DNA of 64,000 nucleotides from Gordonibacter sp. An230 (lineage in GTDB: Bacteria > Actinomycetota > Coriobacteriia > Coriobacteriales > Eggerthellaceae): assembly GCF_002159915.1 (NCBI RefSeq), contig NZ_NFJP01000015.1:27552-91551 (forward strand), in the 5' to 3' direction. A program made the translations under genes and the position numbers. The notes beneath the pieces are model-generated. The model was not told where the DNA came from. It was given only the letters and a program-made list of their open reading frames with translations, and made no database searches. This document shows, in pieces, positions 19,458 to 28,926 of this stretch (the stretch's first letter is position 1; each line of letters starts with the position of its first letter).

Positions 19458-19694
19458 TCAGTTCCAGGGATCTTTTTGGAATTGGGGCTCGGGCGCGGCG
19501 GGCCGGTCGGAGAAAGGGTCGTATCCATCGTCGTCCTCCGTTTCGGGCCGGACGAAGCTGCGCGCGTCCGGGTCCGCAAGCACGCTCGTGTCATGCGCGC
19601 ATGTGCTTCTGCCCTTGCCGCGGGCGCCCATGCCCGCATGCGAGGGCAGCGGCTTCATGACGGGCCGCACGCGATAACGGGGTCCGTCAGCCAT
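19458..19694 (-). CDS. Small protein co-translated with metA
   Basis: 78 aa, not recognised ([16 protein letters not shown] ... QFQKDPWN). Its ATG overlaps the metA stop by eight bases (ATGGCTGA), and a hairpin follows its stop at once, which argues for a real gene. The product is hydrophilic, with an acidic DDDGYDPF segment and no membrane helix. Alternatively it is read-through sequence without function. Confidence 0.5.
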   Translation of the reverse strand: MADGPRYRVRPVMKPLPSHAGMGARGKGRSTCAHDTSVLADPDARSFVRPETEDDDGYDPFSDRPAAPEPQFQKDPWN

Positions 19695-20661
19695 CGAGGC
19701 CGCTCCGATCGCCTTGACCGGGCTGTTCGCGCCGTTTCTGATCGCTGCCCACTTCGGCCAGGTCGTAGGGCGTGGTTTGGTACACGTAGTAGTTCAGCCA
19801 GTTCGTGTACAGAAGCTGAGCGTGCGCGCGCCAGGTGGCGTGCGGTGCTTGCGCAGGATCGTCGTTCGGGAAGTAATGGCGCGGCAGCGGCATGTCGATG
19901 CCCTTCGCGATGTCGCGTTCGTACTCGGCCATAAGGGTTTCGGCGTCGTACTCGGGATGGCCGAACACGAAGAAGTGGCGGCTGTCGGTGCTTTTCGCGA
20001 TGTAAACGCCCGCTTCGTCCGACACGGCGATCAGCTCGAGATCGGGATGCGCTTCGATGTCGGCCGCATGCACTTCGGTATAGCGGGAGTGCGGTGCGCA
20101 GAACGTGTCGTTGAATCCCCGCACGAGCGGCGAGGACGGCTTCACCACCTCGTGGTCGAACACGCCGAAAATCTTCTCGGGCAATTCGTATTTTGGAACG
20201 CCGTAGTGATAGTAGATGCCGGCTTGCGCGCCCCAGCAAATGTGGAACGTGGAATGAACGTTCGTGGCTGACCATGCCATGATGCGGGTGAGCTCGTCCC
20301 AGTAGTCCACGTCCTCGAAGTCGAGCAGTTCGACGGGCGCGCCGGTGATGATCATGCCGTCGAAGTGCTGGTCTTTGATCTTGTCGAACGTGGTGTAGAA
20401 CGCGTCGAGGTGCTGTTCGGAAACGTTCTTCGCCGTGTGGCTGGCCGTTTGCAGCAGGCTGACCTCGATTTGCAAGGGGGTGTTCGAGAGCTTGCGCAAG
20501 ATTTGCGTCTCGGTGACGATCTTGGTGGGCATAAGGTTGAGCAGAACGAGCTTCAACGGGCGGATGTCCTGGTGGATGGCCCGGTACTCAGTCATCACGA
20601 AGATGTTCTCGCTTTTAAGGACATCGGTGGCGGGCAGGGCGTCTGGTATCTTGATGGGCAT
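19687..20661 (-). CDS. metA: Homoserine O-acyltransferase (MetA family)
   Basis: Activates homoserine with an acyl group (acetyl or succinyl; not decided here) for methionine synthesis. 324 aa. The catalytic Cys is in [15 protein letters not shown] (about 142) and the His/Glu pair in FVFGHPEYD (about 235-240). The N-terminus [11 protein letters not shown] is typical. The start at 20661 has GGAGG six bases upstream; an in-frame ATG at 20721 lacks one. The C-terminus is slightly longer than usual. It pairs functionally with the sulfhydrylase gene at 21857. Confidence 0.93.
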   Translation of the reverse strand: MPIKIPDALPATDVLKSENIFVMTEYRAIHQDIRPLKLVLLNLMPTKIVTETQILRKLSNTPLQIEVSLLQTASHTAKNVSEQHLDAFYTTFDKIKDQHFDGMIITGAPVELLDFEDVDYWDELTRIMAWSATNVHSTFHICWGAQAGIYYHYGVPKYELPEKIFGVFDHEVVKPSSPLVRGFNDTFCAPHSRYTEVHAADIEAHPDLELIAVSDEAGVYIAKSTDSRHFFVFGHPEYDAETLMAEYERDIAKGIDMPLPRHYFPNDDPAQAPHATWRAHAQLLYTNWLNYYVYQTTPYDLAEVGSDQKRREQPGQGDRSGLDG

Positions 20662-21856
20662 GGGAAACCTCCGATGAGCTGGGTTGGATGCAGAGGGGCG
20701 GTCGTGTACGGTGCGAACCATGATACCGGATAATCAGATGACCTGCATATCTTAATAATCGATGGCGCGTTATCGACGGGGTCAATCGGGGTGCGTCCGA
20801 TCCTCGCGGTCGAAGCGGGCATGAAGGGGCGAGCTTGTAGCTTGCAGGATGGCAAGAGGCTTCGCGGCTTGCCGTCCAGTCAATTGCATTCGCGGTTTGC
20901 CGTTCGGCAGGAGTGCTCGTAGCTTGCGAGATGGCGGCAGGAGGGCGCACGATGCGGCTCGGCGCGGATCGCGCTCCGAACTGGCACAGATCGCGCGTTG
21001 TGCATAGAACGGAAAGGGTTTTCTAGGGCATGTTCCTCTGATCAAAATAAGCGACCTGGGGAAACGCGAATTCGAAGGTTGCTTGCGGTATCGAACGGGC
21101 TAAGAATCTATGCACAAAGCGACATCTGTGCCATTTTCGAGCGCGTGCCGCGCCAAGGTTTCGCGCTGTAGTCGATGAATGCGCACGGTGCTTGATGGGC
21201 GTTTGGGGGAGCGGGTTCCCTTCGCGAGGGCGAGGCTGTAGGGGAATAGGGCCCTTTCAAAAGAGGAGGGCCTCATGCGCTTCATTCGTGCTCCCAGCTT
21301 TGCCCAGGGCATGCATTCGTCTTGCGCGGGGCGTGCAAGTTGAAATGCCGGGGCGCATGGTGGCGGTTTCGCTCCCAGGGATTCTTTCTCGCGGGTGCGC
21401 CGCGAGGAGGAATCCGAAGCGAGCGAGCTTGCGCGCCCCTGCGGCATGGAGGGATCGTCGGGAACGAGGCCCCTCCGCCTCCTCCGTTCTTGTGGAAGCC
21501 TCTGCTCGACCGAGTCTGCAAGATGATTCCACGCATGCGCCCCATGTCTTTGTTATCTGAATAACAGATTACTCAGTATCAGAAAGAAACGCTATCGAGA
21601 TAGAGGGAAGGTCGCTATACTAGGTCGGGCGCAATGTCGAGGCCATACCGGTTTTCCGATTGGAAGAACGGTTCGCCTTGCAAGGCCCATCAGGGCTCAT
21701 GCGCGCTAACAAGCCAGCTGGCGTGCTGGCGGATCGCACAGTCGGCTACGATTCGGAGGCATGTGGATGCCGGACCGTCGAAACGACCGACCGTCCACCA
21801 GTTGTCCGGCTGATGCGTCTTCCGACCAACCAACGAGCGAACCCAAGGAGCATCCC
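20662..21856. other. 1.2-kb intergenic region between metA and the sulfhydrylase gene
   Basis: No gene is supported; frames on both strands lack family features. It contains two imperfect 29-bp direct repeats (20831-20859 and 20913-20941). An imperfect inverted repeat GTTATCTG/CAGATTAC lies at 21552-21572 and a TATACT box at 21616-21621, both ahead of the sulfhydrylase gene. I looked for SAM-I and SAM-IV riboswitch cores and did not see them. Confidence 0.45.
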
Positions 21857-23146
21857 ATGAGCGATCGAGTCGAATCCATCGGCACCACCTGCGTGCAGGG
21901 CGGTTACCGTCCGGGCGATGGCGAGCCGCGTCAACTGCCCATCTACCAGTCCACCACCTGGAAGTTCGACACGAGCGAGCATATGGGCCGCCTGTTCGAC
22001 CTCGAGGAAGCCGGATACTTCTACACGCGCCTGCAAAATCCCACCAACGATGCCGTGGCAGCGAAGATCGCCGAGCTTGAAGGCGGCGCGTCAGCTATGC
22101 TCACATCGTCGGGCCAGGCTGCGAACTTCTTCGCCGTGTTCAACATTGCGGGAGCGGGCGATCATGTGGTTGCCAGCTCTGCCATTTACGGCGGCACCTA
22201 CAATCTGCTCGCGCACACGATGCGCCGCATGGGTCTCGAGTGCACGTTCGTCGCGCCGGACTGCACCGACGAGGAGCTGGAGGCTGCATTCCGTCCGAAT
22301 ACGAAGGCGGTGTTCGGTGAAACCATCGCGAATCCGGCGCTCGCGGTGCTCGACCTGGAACGGTTCGCCGCGGCCGCGCATGCGCATGGGGTGCCGCTTA
22401 TCGTGGACAACACGTTCCCCACGCCGGTGAACTGCCGTCCCATCGAGTGGGGCGCCGACATCGTGACGCATTCCACCACGAAGTACCTGGACGGACACGG
22501 TGCGAGTGTCGGCGGAGCCATCGTGGACTCCGGACGCTTCGACTGGACGGCCCATGCCGACAAGTTCCCCGGCCTCACCACGCCGGACGAGAGCTACCAC
22601 GGCGTGGTGTACACGGAGCGCTTCGGGTTGGAAGGGGCGTTCATCACGAAGGCGACAGCGCAGCTCATGCGGGATCTCGGTTCCATCCAGTCTCCGCAGA
22701 ACGCATTCTACTTGAACTTGGGGCTGGAGAGCCTGCACCTGCGCATGGCGCAGCACAACAAGAACGGTTTGGCGATGGCCGAGCATCTGGCCGCGCATCC
22801 GAAGGTGGCCTGGGTGCGCTATCCTGGCCTGCCCGGCGACTCCCAGCACGAGTTGGCGCGCAAATACCTGCCCGGCGGCGCAAGCGGCGTGGTGAGCTTC
22901 GGCGTGGCCGGCGGTCGTGCGGCAGCCGAGACGTTCATGAAGCGCCTTGGGCTGGCGCAGATCGCCACGCATGTGGCCGATGCGCGCACGTGCGTGCTGC
23001 ATCCTGCGAACACGACGCATCGTCAGATGAACGATGCCGAGCTGGTGGCCGCCGGCATCACGCCCGACCTCGTGCGTCTCTCGTGTGGCATCGAGGCCAC
23101 CGAAGATTTGATCGCCGACGTCGACCAAGCGCTTGAAGCAGTGTAG
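21857..23146 (+). CDS. metY: O-acetylhomoserine sulfhydrylase (Cys/Met PLP enzyme family)
   Basis: PLP-dependent enzyme forming homocysteine (or methionine) from O-acyl-homoserine and a sulfur donor. 429 aa, the length of MetY. Features: N-terminal TTCVQGGYRPGDGEPRQLPI, SSGQAANFFA, Asp in IVDNTFPTP, and the PLP lysine in THSTTKYLDGHGASVGG. The C-terminus has LSCGIEATEDLIADVDQAL. AAGGAG at 21845-21850 fixes the start. Related gamma-synthases or lyases cannot be wholly excluded, but the length and the nearby metA favour MetY. Confidence 0.9.
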   Translation: MSDRVESIGTTCVQGGYRPGDGEPRQLPIYQSTTWKFDTSEHMGRLFDLEEAGYFYTRLQNPTNDAVAAKIAELEGGASAMLTSSGQAANFFAVFNIAGAGDHVVASSAIYGGTYNLLAHTMRRMGLECTFVAPDCTDEELEAAFRPNTKAVFGETIANPALAVLDLERFAAAAHAHGVPLIVDNTFPTPVNCRPIEWGADIVTHSTTKYLDGHGASVGGAIVDSGRFDWTAHADKFPGLTTPDESYHGVVYTERFGLEGAFITKATAQLMRDLGSIQSPQNAFYLNLGLESLHLRMAQHNKNGLAMAEHLAAHPKVAWVRYPGLPGDSQHELARKYLPGGASGVVSFGVAGGRAAAETFMKRLGLAQIATHVADARTCVLHPANTTHRQMNDAELVAAGITPDLVRLSCGIEATEDLIADVDQALEAV

Positions 23147-23847
23147 CAGAGGGTGCGATCGGAAGCGCGATGCGCTTGTGGACCCGGGAGGTTCGGGGCG
23201 TACGGGGCGCGTGGGGAGGCGTGCGAACGAACGGCTTCGAAGAGGGTTTGCGTGCGAGCGCAAATGACGTTCGGGCGCGTGCGAGCGCAGGTGGTTAGCG
23301 GCGACGAGTGCGACGCGTCCTCCCGCTCCTACGTGTGCGCGGCGCGCGACCCGGGCGAGCCGCATCCGCCGGCGCCTTCGCCCCTCTCCCTCCTACGTGC
23401 GTGCGGCGTATGGGCGCAAGAAGGGCGCCGTCCTTCTTCTATTCTCGGTAGGACCTGTTGGGAAGGCCCCGTCGGCTACGGTCGACGGGGCCTTCTGCCG
23501 GTGCCCTTTTGTCGAGCGGCAGTGATCGAGGAAGGAATGCGGGTGCCGAGGCGATCATCAGGAGGGCGATGTCAATGGCGGCGAACGACCTCAAACGAAG
23601 CGATGATCCGCCGTCGATCCGAGGGGCATTGCAGGGTGATTGCCGAAGCGCTCCGATGAAGGGCAGATCGCCGAAGTAGCCGAACGCATGGCGCAGGCTG
23701 CCGCCGAGAGGGGTTCGGGCTTCGGATGGGCGATCAGGGCGCCATCCGGGAAAGCGGACGCGCTTGCGCCAAGGGTCCTCTGCTCGCAAGCTTTTTTGGC
23801 GGGGTCTTCGGGGAGAGGGGACGGGGAAGCGCCCTTCCCCTCTCCCG
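23147..23847. other. Gene-free region with terminators
   Basis: No supported gene. A small hairpin (AAGAAGG / CCTTCTT, about 23418-23438) and the stronger one at 23463-23494 end the sulfhydrylase transcript. The rest is GC-rich sequence without coding signs. Confidence 0.45.
23463..23494. terminator. Hairpin terminator
   Basis: 12-bp perfect stem AAGGCCCCGTCG / CGACGGGGCCTT with an 8-nt loop. There is only a short pyrimidine tail. Confidence 0.6.
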
Positions 23848-24573
23848 TCAGCCGACGATGACCACCTCGGGATTCGAGCGGTCTACGATGGCACGCACCT
23901 CGATGGACGCTCCGAGGTAGCGCTCCATGAGCTGGGAGAACTCGTCGAGCGCCGCGCGCAAATCGTCGATGCGCGACGGAACGACGCACTCGATGATGAA
24001 AAACGCGCTTTCCGAATCGTCGGTGAGCGCGGTTCGTTGACCATCGCGCCAGTTCCAACAACGACACACCGCCCCCGCGTTATCGCGGTAGCACAGCTCT
24101 CCAGGCAGCGTGGGATCGTCTTCGTCTTCGCCGAGCGCGCGGAAGGCATCGCCTCCCTCGGTGATGCCGAGGCGCAGGTCGCCCTCGAACGCGTCGATGT
24201 CCTCGCCGCCCACTGGCAGCGCGTATTTGAGCGACACGGCGTTGTAGATGTCGACTGTTGGCGTGATGGAGCCGACGGGGTTGCCCTTCAGCACGCGCTT
24301 GAGCAGGTTTTCGATGGAGCAGCGCGCCCCTTTCTTCGTTTTGAACTGCTGATACGCTTCGCGCCACACGCGCACGGCGTCGTTTTGCGAGATGGTGTTG
24401 CTTGTGAGGTGGCGGTCGGCTTGCGCGTTCGCCTCTCTCAGGAGCGCGGCGATTGCCGCTGCGTCCTCGACGGGCACCTCGCTGGTCGGCTTCATTCCGC
24501 GTGCGACGATCACCCCGATCGCCGCCTCGGGAAACAGCTTCCAGAACGACTCCTCTGCGATGAACTTCTGCAT
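23848..24573 (-). CDS. B3/B4 tRNA-binding domain protein
   Basis: 241 aa. It resembles the B3/B4 editing-type domain of phenylalanyl-tRNA synthetase beta subunits, as in stand-alone B3_4 proteins (SIENLLKRVLKGNPVGSITPTVDIYNAVSLKYALPVGGEDID). Stand-alone members may deacylate mischarged tRNA, but the role is unproven. AAGGAGG sits five bases before ATG. It is monocistronic. Confidence 0.8.
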   Translation of the reverse strand: MQKFIAEESFWKLFPEAAIGVIVARGMKPTSEVPVEDAAAIAALLREANAQADRHLTSNTISQNDAVRVWREAYQQFKTKKGARCSIENLLKRVLKGNPVGSITPTVDIYNAVSLKYALPVGGEDIDAFEGDLRLGITEGGDAFRALGEDEDDPTLPGELCYRDNAGAVCRCWNWRDGQRTALTDDSESAFFIIECVVPSRIDDLRAALDEFSQLMERYLGASIEVRAIVDRSNPEVVIVG

Positions 24574-24956
24574 GACGCCTCCTTGTGGTCACTTCTTCCG
24601 CTTCTCCGATTGTACTCCATGCTCTGCACGCTTCGATGCGCCGCCCTCGGGAAAGGGCTTTGTGCGGGGCGTGCCGTAAAGGACGGAGATGCCGTCGCAT
24701 TCGTCCGCGTTGTCGCCCGAAACGGTCGGTTTTCGCGTCGAAAGCGACCGTTTCGGGCGACAACGATCCATGTAGCGGATCCGTGCGGGAGGAGGGCAAG
24801 GGGGCGAGGGGCGAGTAGGGCAAGGAGGGGTTGGCATGAGGGGGCGGGTTTGTGGCTAGGACTGCGGAGGCCCAAGCGGAAGGGGTGGCCGCGCTTTTTC
24901 GCGTTCGTCTGGCGCCGACGGATCGTCTGCGCATCGCGCGCGAAGGCGCTGCCGTA
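24574..24956. other. Intergenic region carrying a long hairpin
   Basis: No gene is supported. The region contains a nearly continuous 56-nt hairpin (24709-24764), described separately. It lies downstream of the minus-strand LuxR gene and upstream of the B3/B4 gene. Confidence 0.5.
24709..24764. repeat. 20-bp perfect inverted repeat, long hairpin
   Basis: Arms of 20 bp (24709-24728, GTTGTCGCCCGAAACGGTCG, and 24745-24764) surround 16 nt. That spacer holds a second small stem TTTCG/CGAAA. It may be a terminator of the LuxR gene at 24957 or a REP/MITE-like element. Confidence 0.7.
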
Positions 24957-26471
24957 TCATTCCCAGCCGGGCTTGCCCACGCCTCCCTGCTCGATGGTGT
25001 CGAGCAGCCCCTGCCGGTCGAACACGCCCACTTTTCGGTAGATGCTGCTCACGTGGTGTTTCGCCGTGCCTTGGGCGATGGAGAGCTTGTCGCAGATGGC
25101 GCGCACGGTGCGTCCGCGCGCCAATAGCACGAGCACTTCGGCCTCGCGGTTCGTGAGGCGGCACATCTGTGCGATGCGGCCGCATTTCTCTTCGAGGCTC
25201 GCATCGATCGGTTCGGCGTGCGGTGTGGCGTAAAGCTTCTGCACGTCGGTTTGCGTGAGAAACAGCATGCCCACCAGCACGAGCGCCAGCACCCCGACGA
25301 GAAGCGCCGCGGAGCGCGTCTCGTCCGACCACAGTGCCGAGTTCAGCAGCCCGTCCGCGCCGATGGAGCCGACGAGCGTTCCCGTGCGTGCGCAAAGGAT
25401 GACCAACCCGAACGACAACGCCACGGGAATGCGCCCCCGAAAGGCCACGTCGGTGGACACGAGCATCATGAGCATGTCGAGGCAGTACACCCCCATGATG
25501 ACGAGCCCTGCGCCCAAAAAGCGGTATGGCTCGGGCAGCAGCAACAGCAGGATGAGGCCCGCCGCCATGGCGGGGATGACGGGGCGGTACAGCGCAATAG
25601 GCTCGGCTTCGGAGGGTGCCACCGCCATCGACAGCGTGATCGCGGCAAGGGCGAGCCCGGCAAACAGCATCGTTTTGAACATGAAGGGCCCGTCGTCGCT
25701 GGCGAACGTGTTCACCATGCCTTGCGAAAGGCCGTACACCATGCTGATAACCACGATGCAGCAAAGGATGCGCACTGTGGGTACGGTGCGCATATCGATC
25801 GGCAGCACCGAAGGCTCGCGGCGCGGTTCTTGCTTGCAAGCCGCAAGGACCGCAGCCGACACGATGGGAAGCGCTGCCGTGAACGCCGCACCTGCTGCGC
25901 TGGGCAGCGCGGACGCTATGAAGAACAACACGAAGGCGAATGTGTAGGACACGTAGAGGTGTCGCCCGACGCGACCGGTTGCGAGCGCGCTCCACAGTTC
26001 GCCCCACATGATGAGCAGGAGCGCATTGCCTGCGGACGCGGCGATTGCGGCAGCGAGGAAGCAGGCGAAGCCCGCTGCGCCCGAGCATGCCGAGAGCGAC
26101 GCCGGCAGCAGCGCGGTGCCCGCGGCGGTCAGCCCTCCGGCCAATGCGAGGCACGGGCGACGGATGAGAAACGGAGAGAGCCTCCGCGACAGCGTCACCA
26201 CCCCCACGTATCCTGCGGTGGTGAGCGCGAGCACCCAAAGGGTCGTGTTTCCGGCGGTGGGGTAGTGCTCGGTAGTGGGCAGCACGATGCCCGTGCACAT
26301 GCTGATCATCCACCATGCCTGCCAAAATCCCAAGCCGAGCAATCGCCAGCCGGAGAACCCCGAGCGGCCCTTGCCGCTCTCGCGCCGTGTCCGCTCTGCG
26401 AGACTGCCCGTCCCTTCGCGCTGCGTGTGCTCTGCGGACCTTTCTGTTCCCTCGCATTGCGTTCGTCCCAT
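24957..26471 (-). CDS. Membrane-bound LuxR-family regulator
   Basis: 504 aa. Hydrophobic segments fill about residues 35-415, starting GWRLLGLGFWQAWWMISM. The C-terminal HTH is LTNREAEVLVLLARGRT ... GTAKHHVSSIYRKVGVFDRQGLLDTI. The start is set at 26471 (MGRTQCEG), because upstream frames are Arg-rich and would cross the putative operator. It is divergent from the flavoprotein gene at 26999, which it probably regulates. Confidence 0.82.
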   Translation of the reverse strand: MGRTQCEGTERSAEHTQREGTGSLAERTRRESGKGRSGFSGWRLLGLGFWQAWWMISMCTGIVLPTTEHYPTAGNTTLWVLALTTAGYVGVVTLSRRLSPFLIRRPCLALAGGLTAAGTALLPASLSACSGAAGFACFLAAAIAASAGNALLLIMWGELWSALATGRVGRHLYVSYTFAFVLFFIASALPSAAGAAFTAALPIVSAAVLAACKQEPRREPSVLPIDMRTVPTVRILCCIVVISMVYGLSQGMVNTFASDDGPFMFKTMLFAGLALAAITLSMAVAPSEAEPIALYRPVIPAMAAGLILLLLLPEPYRFLGAGLVIMGVYCLDMLMMLVSTDVAFRGRIPVALSFGLVILCARTGTLVGSIGADGLLNSALWSDETRSAALLVGVLALVLVGMLFLTQTDVQKLYATPHAEPIDASLEEKCGRIAQMCRLTNREAEVLVLLARGRTVRAICDKLSIAQGTAKHHVSSIYRKVGVFDRQGLLDTIEQGGVGKPGWE

Positions 26472-26998
26472 AAGCCGTCCCCACCCCTCGCGTCCCGTAT
26501 CGCTTCGACGAGAACCTAGCAAATCGGTTAGTCGGATGCAAGCGCGCAAAAAGCCGAATGGTATGGGCCACTGTGGCCCATATGCCGTTGTTCTGCGAAA
26601 ATGGGTCGTTTTGTTCGATGACCGGATCACTTCGCTTGTGCAGCATGGACGGCGAAGGAAGAAGGCCGTCCGTCGGGCTGCGGTGCGGTTCGACGCGCGG
26701 CGTCGCAACTTGCTCGTAGCTTTCGTATCCGTTCGGGCGCGATGCCGGGTTTGCGGCCGAGGTTCAGCGCATCGCTCGCTGACGTGTGGCGTGTCGAAGG
26801 TGCTGCGTCGTTGCATCGGCGGTTGCGTGATGGTGCGATCTGCCCGTAATTGCGGTGCTTCCCGACGCAGTGCTTACGGGACCTGCGCGCTAGTTCGCGG
26901 AGGGTTCCCGGCGTTGCTCGCGCCGCGTGTCGGAGGTCTCCTTCCCAGCGTTGTTGACGGGGCTGAGGGGTCTCGCGATCGAACGAAAGGGGTTTCTC
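26472..26998. other. Divergent promoter region of the second LuxR/flavoprotein pair
   Basis: It holds the palindrome at 26562-26582. No gene is seen; the Arg-rich frame running back from the LuxR gene is judged non-coding. Confidence 0.5.
26562..26582. promoter_or_regulatory. Candidate LuxR operator (TGGGCCACTGTGGCCCA core)
   Basis: Perfect palindrome with 9-bp arms around CTG, 91 bp upstream of the LuxR start. The central CCACTGTGG is shared with the palindrome at 15450-15462 of another LuxR/flavoprotein pair. Confidence 0.6.
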
Positions 26999-28669
26999 AT
27001 GACGAAAAGCTTGAAGGGCGGGTTGTCCCGCCGCGCGTTTCTCGGGCTGGGCGTCACTGCGGCTGTCGCCGCCGGAGCCGGCTTGGCCGGCTGTGCACCC
27101 GCGACGAACACGGGCGACGGCGCGAAGGGGGCTGGCGACGGTGCGTCCGGCACCGGGTCGGGCGAAGCGCGCTACGCGTGGGAGGTTGCGCCCGAGCCCA
27201 TCACCGACATCGCCAACACGGTGGACACCGACACCCTCGTCATCGGCGCGGGCCTGGCCGGTTGCGCGTGCGCTGCTGCGGCGGCCGAGAAGGGCGGCAA
27301 GGTGACCGTCGTCGAGAAGACGTCCAGCTGGAACGGCCGCGGCGGCGGTTTCGGCGCCATCAACTCGCACTACATGGACGAGCTGGGCATCAAGGTGGAC
27401 AAAGTGAACGCCAAGCAGCACTGGATCGCCCAGTGCGCGAGCCGCGCGAACGAGGATCTCATCACGAAGTTCTTCAACAACTCCGAGGAGGCGTCGAACT
27501 GGCTGCTGGCGAAGGCCGAGGCTGTGGGCGGCACCGCGATGGTGGGCGCGTTCTACAGCCACGACGACGTGTATGCCGAGCAGCCTGGATACCACATGCT
27601 CACGATTCCCGAGGAAGCGGGCCTCACCTCTACGGGCTTCGCCGGCGCCGAGCTGTGCTACAACGACGCCGTGCGCGACGGGGCCGAGTTCGTGTTCGAT
27701 TCGCCAGCCGTTCAGCTGGTGAAAGAGGGCGCGAAGGTCGTCGGCTGCATCTGCGAGACGGACGACGGCTACGTGCGGTACAACGCCAGCAAGGGCGTGG
27801 TGCTGTGCACGGGCGACATCGGCGGCGATGCCGAGATGGTGAAGGCGTACGCCCCCATCTGCGCCGAGTACGGTCAGCCCCGCAGCCAGTACACGCCGGT
27901 GGGCGTGAACACGGGCGACGGCCACAAGATGGGCATGTGGGCCGGCGCGCAGCTCCAGGACCTGCCGCTTCCCACGATGATGCACCCGCAGGCGTTCTGC
28001 TGGTTCCACGGGCCGTTTTTGTTCGTGAACGACAACGGCGAGCGCTTCATGTGCGAGGACACCTGGGTGCAGGGCAAGTCGCTGGCCATCAACCGCCAGC
28101 CCAACGGCGAGGCGTGGTCCATCTTCGACGCCAACTGGAAGGCCGACCTCGTGAACGGCCTGCCCTACGGCGGCGGCATGTTCTGGGACTCCTTCCGTCC
28201 CTACGGCAGCGACTTGGAGTTGGCGCCCCAGTACTTCGAGACGCAGATTCCCACCTACATCGAGGCCGGAAACGCGTACCAGGCCGACACGCTCGACGAG
28301 CTGGCCGAGAAGATCGGCTGCGACGCGGACACCTTCAAGGCCACGGTCGAGCGCTACAACGGCATGTGCGAGGCGGGCGAGGACACCGACTACTACAAAA
28401 AGCCCGTGTTCCTGACCCCGGTGAAGGAAGGGCCGTTCTATGCGCTGAAGGTCGGTCCGGCTTTGCTGGCCATCCCCGGAGGCCTGCGCACGAACGTCGA
28501 CTTCCAGTGCCTTGATGCCGAGGGCCAGCCCATCGAGGGCCTGTACGCGCTCGGCAACGTGATGGGCGACATCTGCGCCGTGGACTACCCCATCAACGTG
28601 GCCGGCAACAGCCATGGACGCTGCATCACCTACGGGTATCTTCTGGGTCACGAGCTGGCCGGGGCGTAA
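26999..28669 (+). CDS. Tat-exported FAD-dependent reductase (fumarate reductase flavoprotein family)
   Basis: 556 aa. Tat motif SRRAFLGLGV (RR 11-12), lipobox LAGC (Cys32). FAD motif VIGAGLAGCACAAAAAEKG (about 82), then NGRGGGFGAINSHYM. The C-terminal GLYALGNVMGDICAVDYP closes the flavin site. It is distant from the other two flavoproteins of the window, so a different acceptor is likely. No cytochrome partner is encoded next to it. AAAGGGG supports ATG 26999; an in-frame start at 26927 would bury the Tat motif. Confidence 0.85.
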   Translation: MTKSLKGGLSRRAFLGLGVTAAVAAGAGLAGCAPATNTGDGAKGAGDGASGTGSGEARYAWEVAPEPITDIANTVDTDTLVIGAGLAGCACAAAAAEKGGKVTVVEKTSSWNGRGGGFGAINSHYMDELGIKVDKVNAKQHWIAQCASRANEDLITKFFNNSEEASNWLLAKAEAVGGTAMVGAFYSHDDVYAEQPGYHMLTIPEEAGLTSTGFAGAELCYNDAVRDGAEFVFDSPAVQLVKEGAKVVGCICETDDGYVRYNASKGVVLCTGDIGGDAEMVKAYAPICAEYGQPRSQYTPVGVNTGDGHKMGMWAGAQLQDLPLPTMMHPQAFCWFHGPFLFVNDNGERFMCEDTWVQGKSLAINRQPNGEAWSIFDANWKADLVNGLPYGGGMFWDSFRPYGSDLELAPQYFETQIPTYIEAGNAYQADTLDELAEKIGCDADTFKATVERYNGMCEAGEDTDYYKKPVFLTPVKEGPFYALKVGPALLAIPGGLRTNVDFQCLDAEGQPIEGLYALGNVMGDICAVDYPINVAGNSHGRCITYGYLLGHELAGA

Positions 28670-28825
28670 GCGCTTCGCGGGCGCGGCGCTTCGCGTGGCA
28701 GGTCGCCGTTTCATCGTGCGGGATGCGGTCGATCCGATCACGGAACGCAGCTGACCCGGACGACATACCCTCTTCGAACCCTACTCCTCGCGTCTGCGGC
28801 GCGCTCAGCCTGCAGCCCTCTTCGA

Positions 28826-28860
28826 GCCCTGCGCCACCTCTCTCCCGGCGCAGGGCTTTT
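28826..28860 (+). terminator. Rho-independent terminator
   Basis: 10-bp perfect stem GCCCTGCGCC / GGCGCAGGGC, 11-nt loop, then TTTT. It ends the flavoprotein transcript. Confidence 0.8.
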
Positions 28861-28893
28861 CGTGCCCCGCCTGCCCAAATGTCCCACTTCGAA

Positions 28894-28909
28894 TGTTTCA
28901 CGTGAAACA
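28894..28909. other. parS-like ParB binding site
   Basis: TGTTTCACGTGAAACA is a perfect 16-bp palindrome and matches the known bacterial chromosomal parS consensus TGTTNCACGTGAAACA exactly. It is intergenic, 18 bases past the toxin gene. Such sites load ParB and cluster around the replication origin, so this part of the chromosome may be origin-proximal. No parA or parB lies in the window. Confidence 0.85.
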
Positions 28910-28926
28910 TTCGTTCGCTTGCGGCG

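Noticed and set aside
20831..20941. 29-bp imperfect direct repeats in the metA upstream region as regulatory sites
   Set aside because: The copies differ at several positions, lie 170 bp or more from metA, and resemble general low-complexity GC-rich sequence; no role could be supported.
21541..21856. SAM riboswitch ahead of the sulfhydrylase gene
   Set aside because: The conserved cores and pseudoknot of SAM-I/SAM-IV were not visible; only an imperfect inverted repeat was found.
28740..28830. Possible tRNA on the minus strand (GGTTCGAA at 28773-28780)
   Set aside because: No acceptor, D or anticodon stems could be folded around it; the motif alone is chance.
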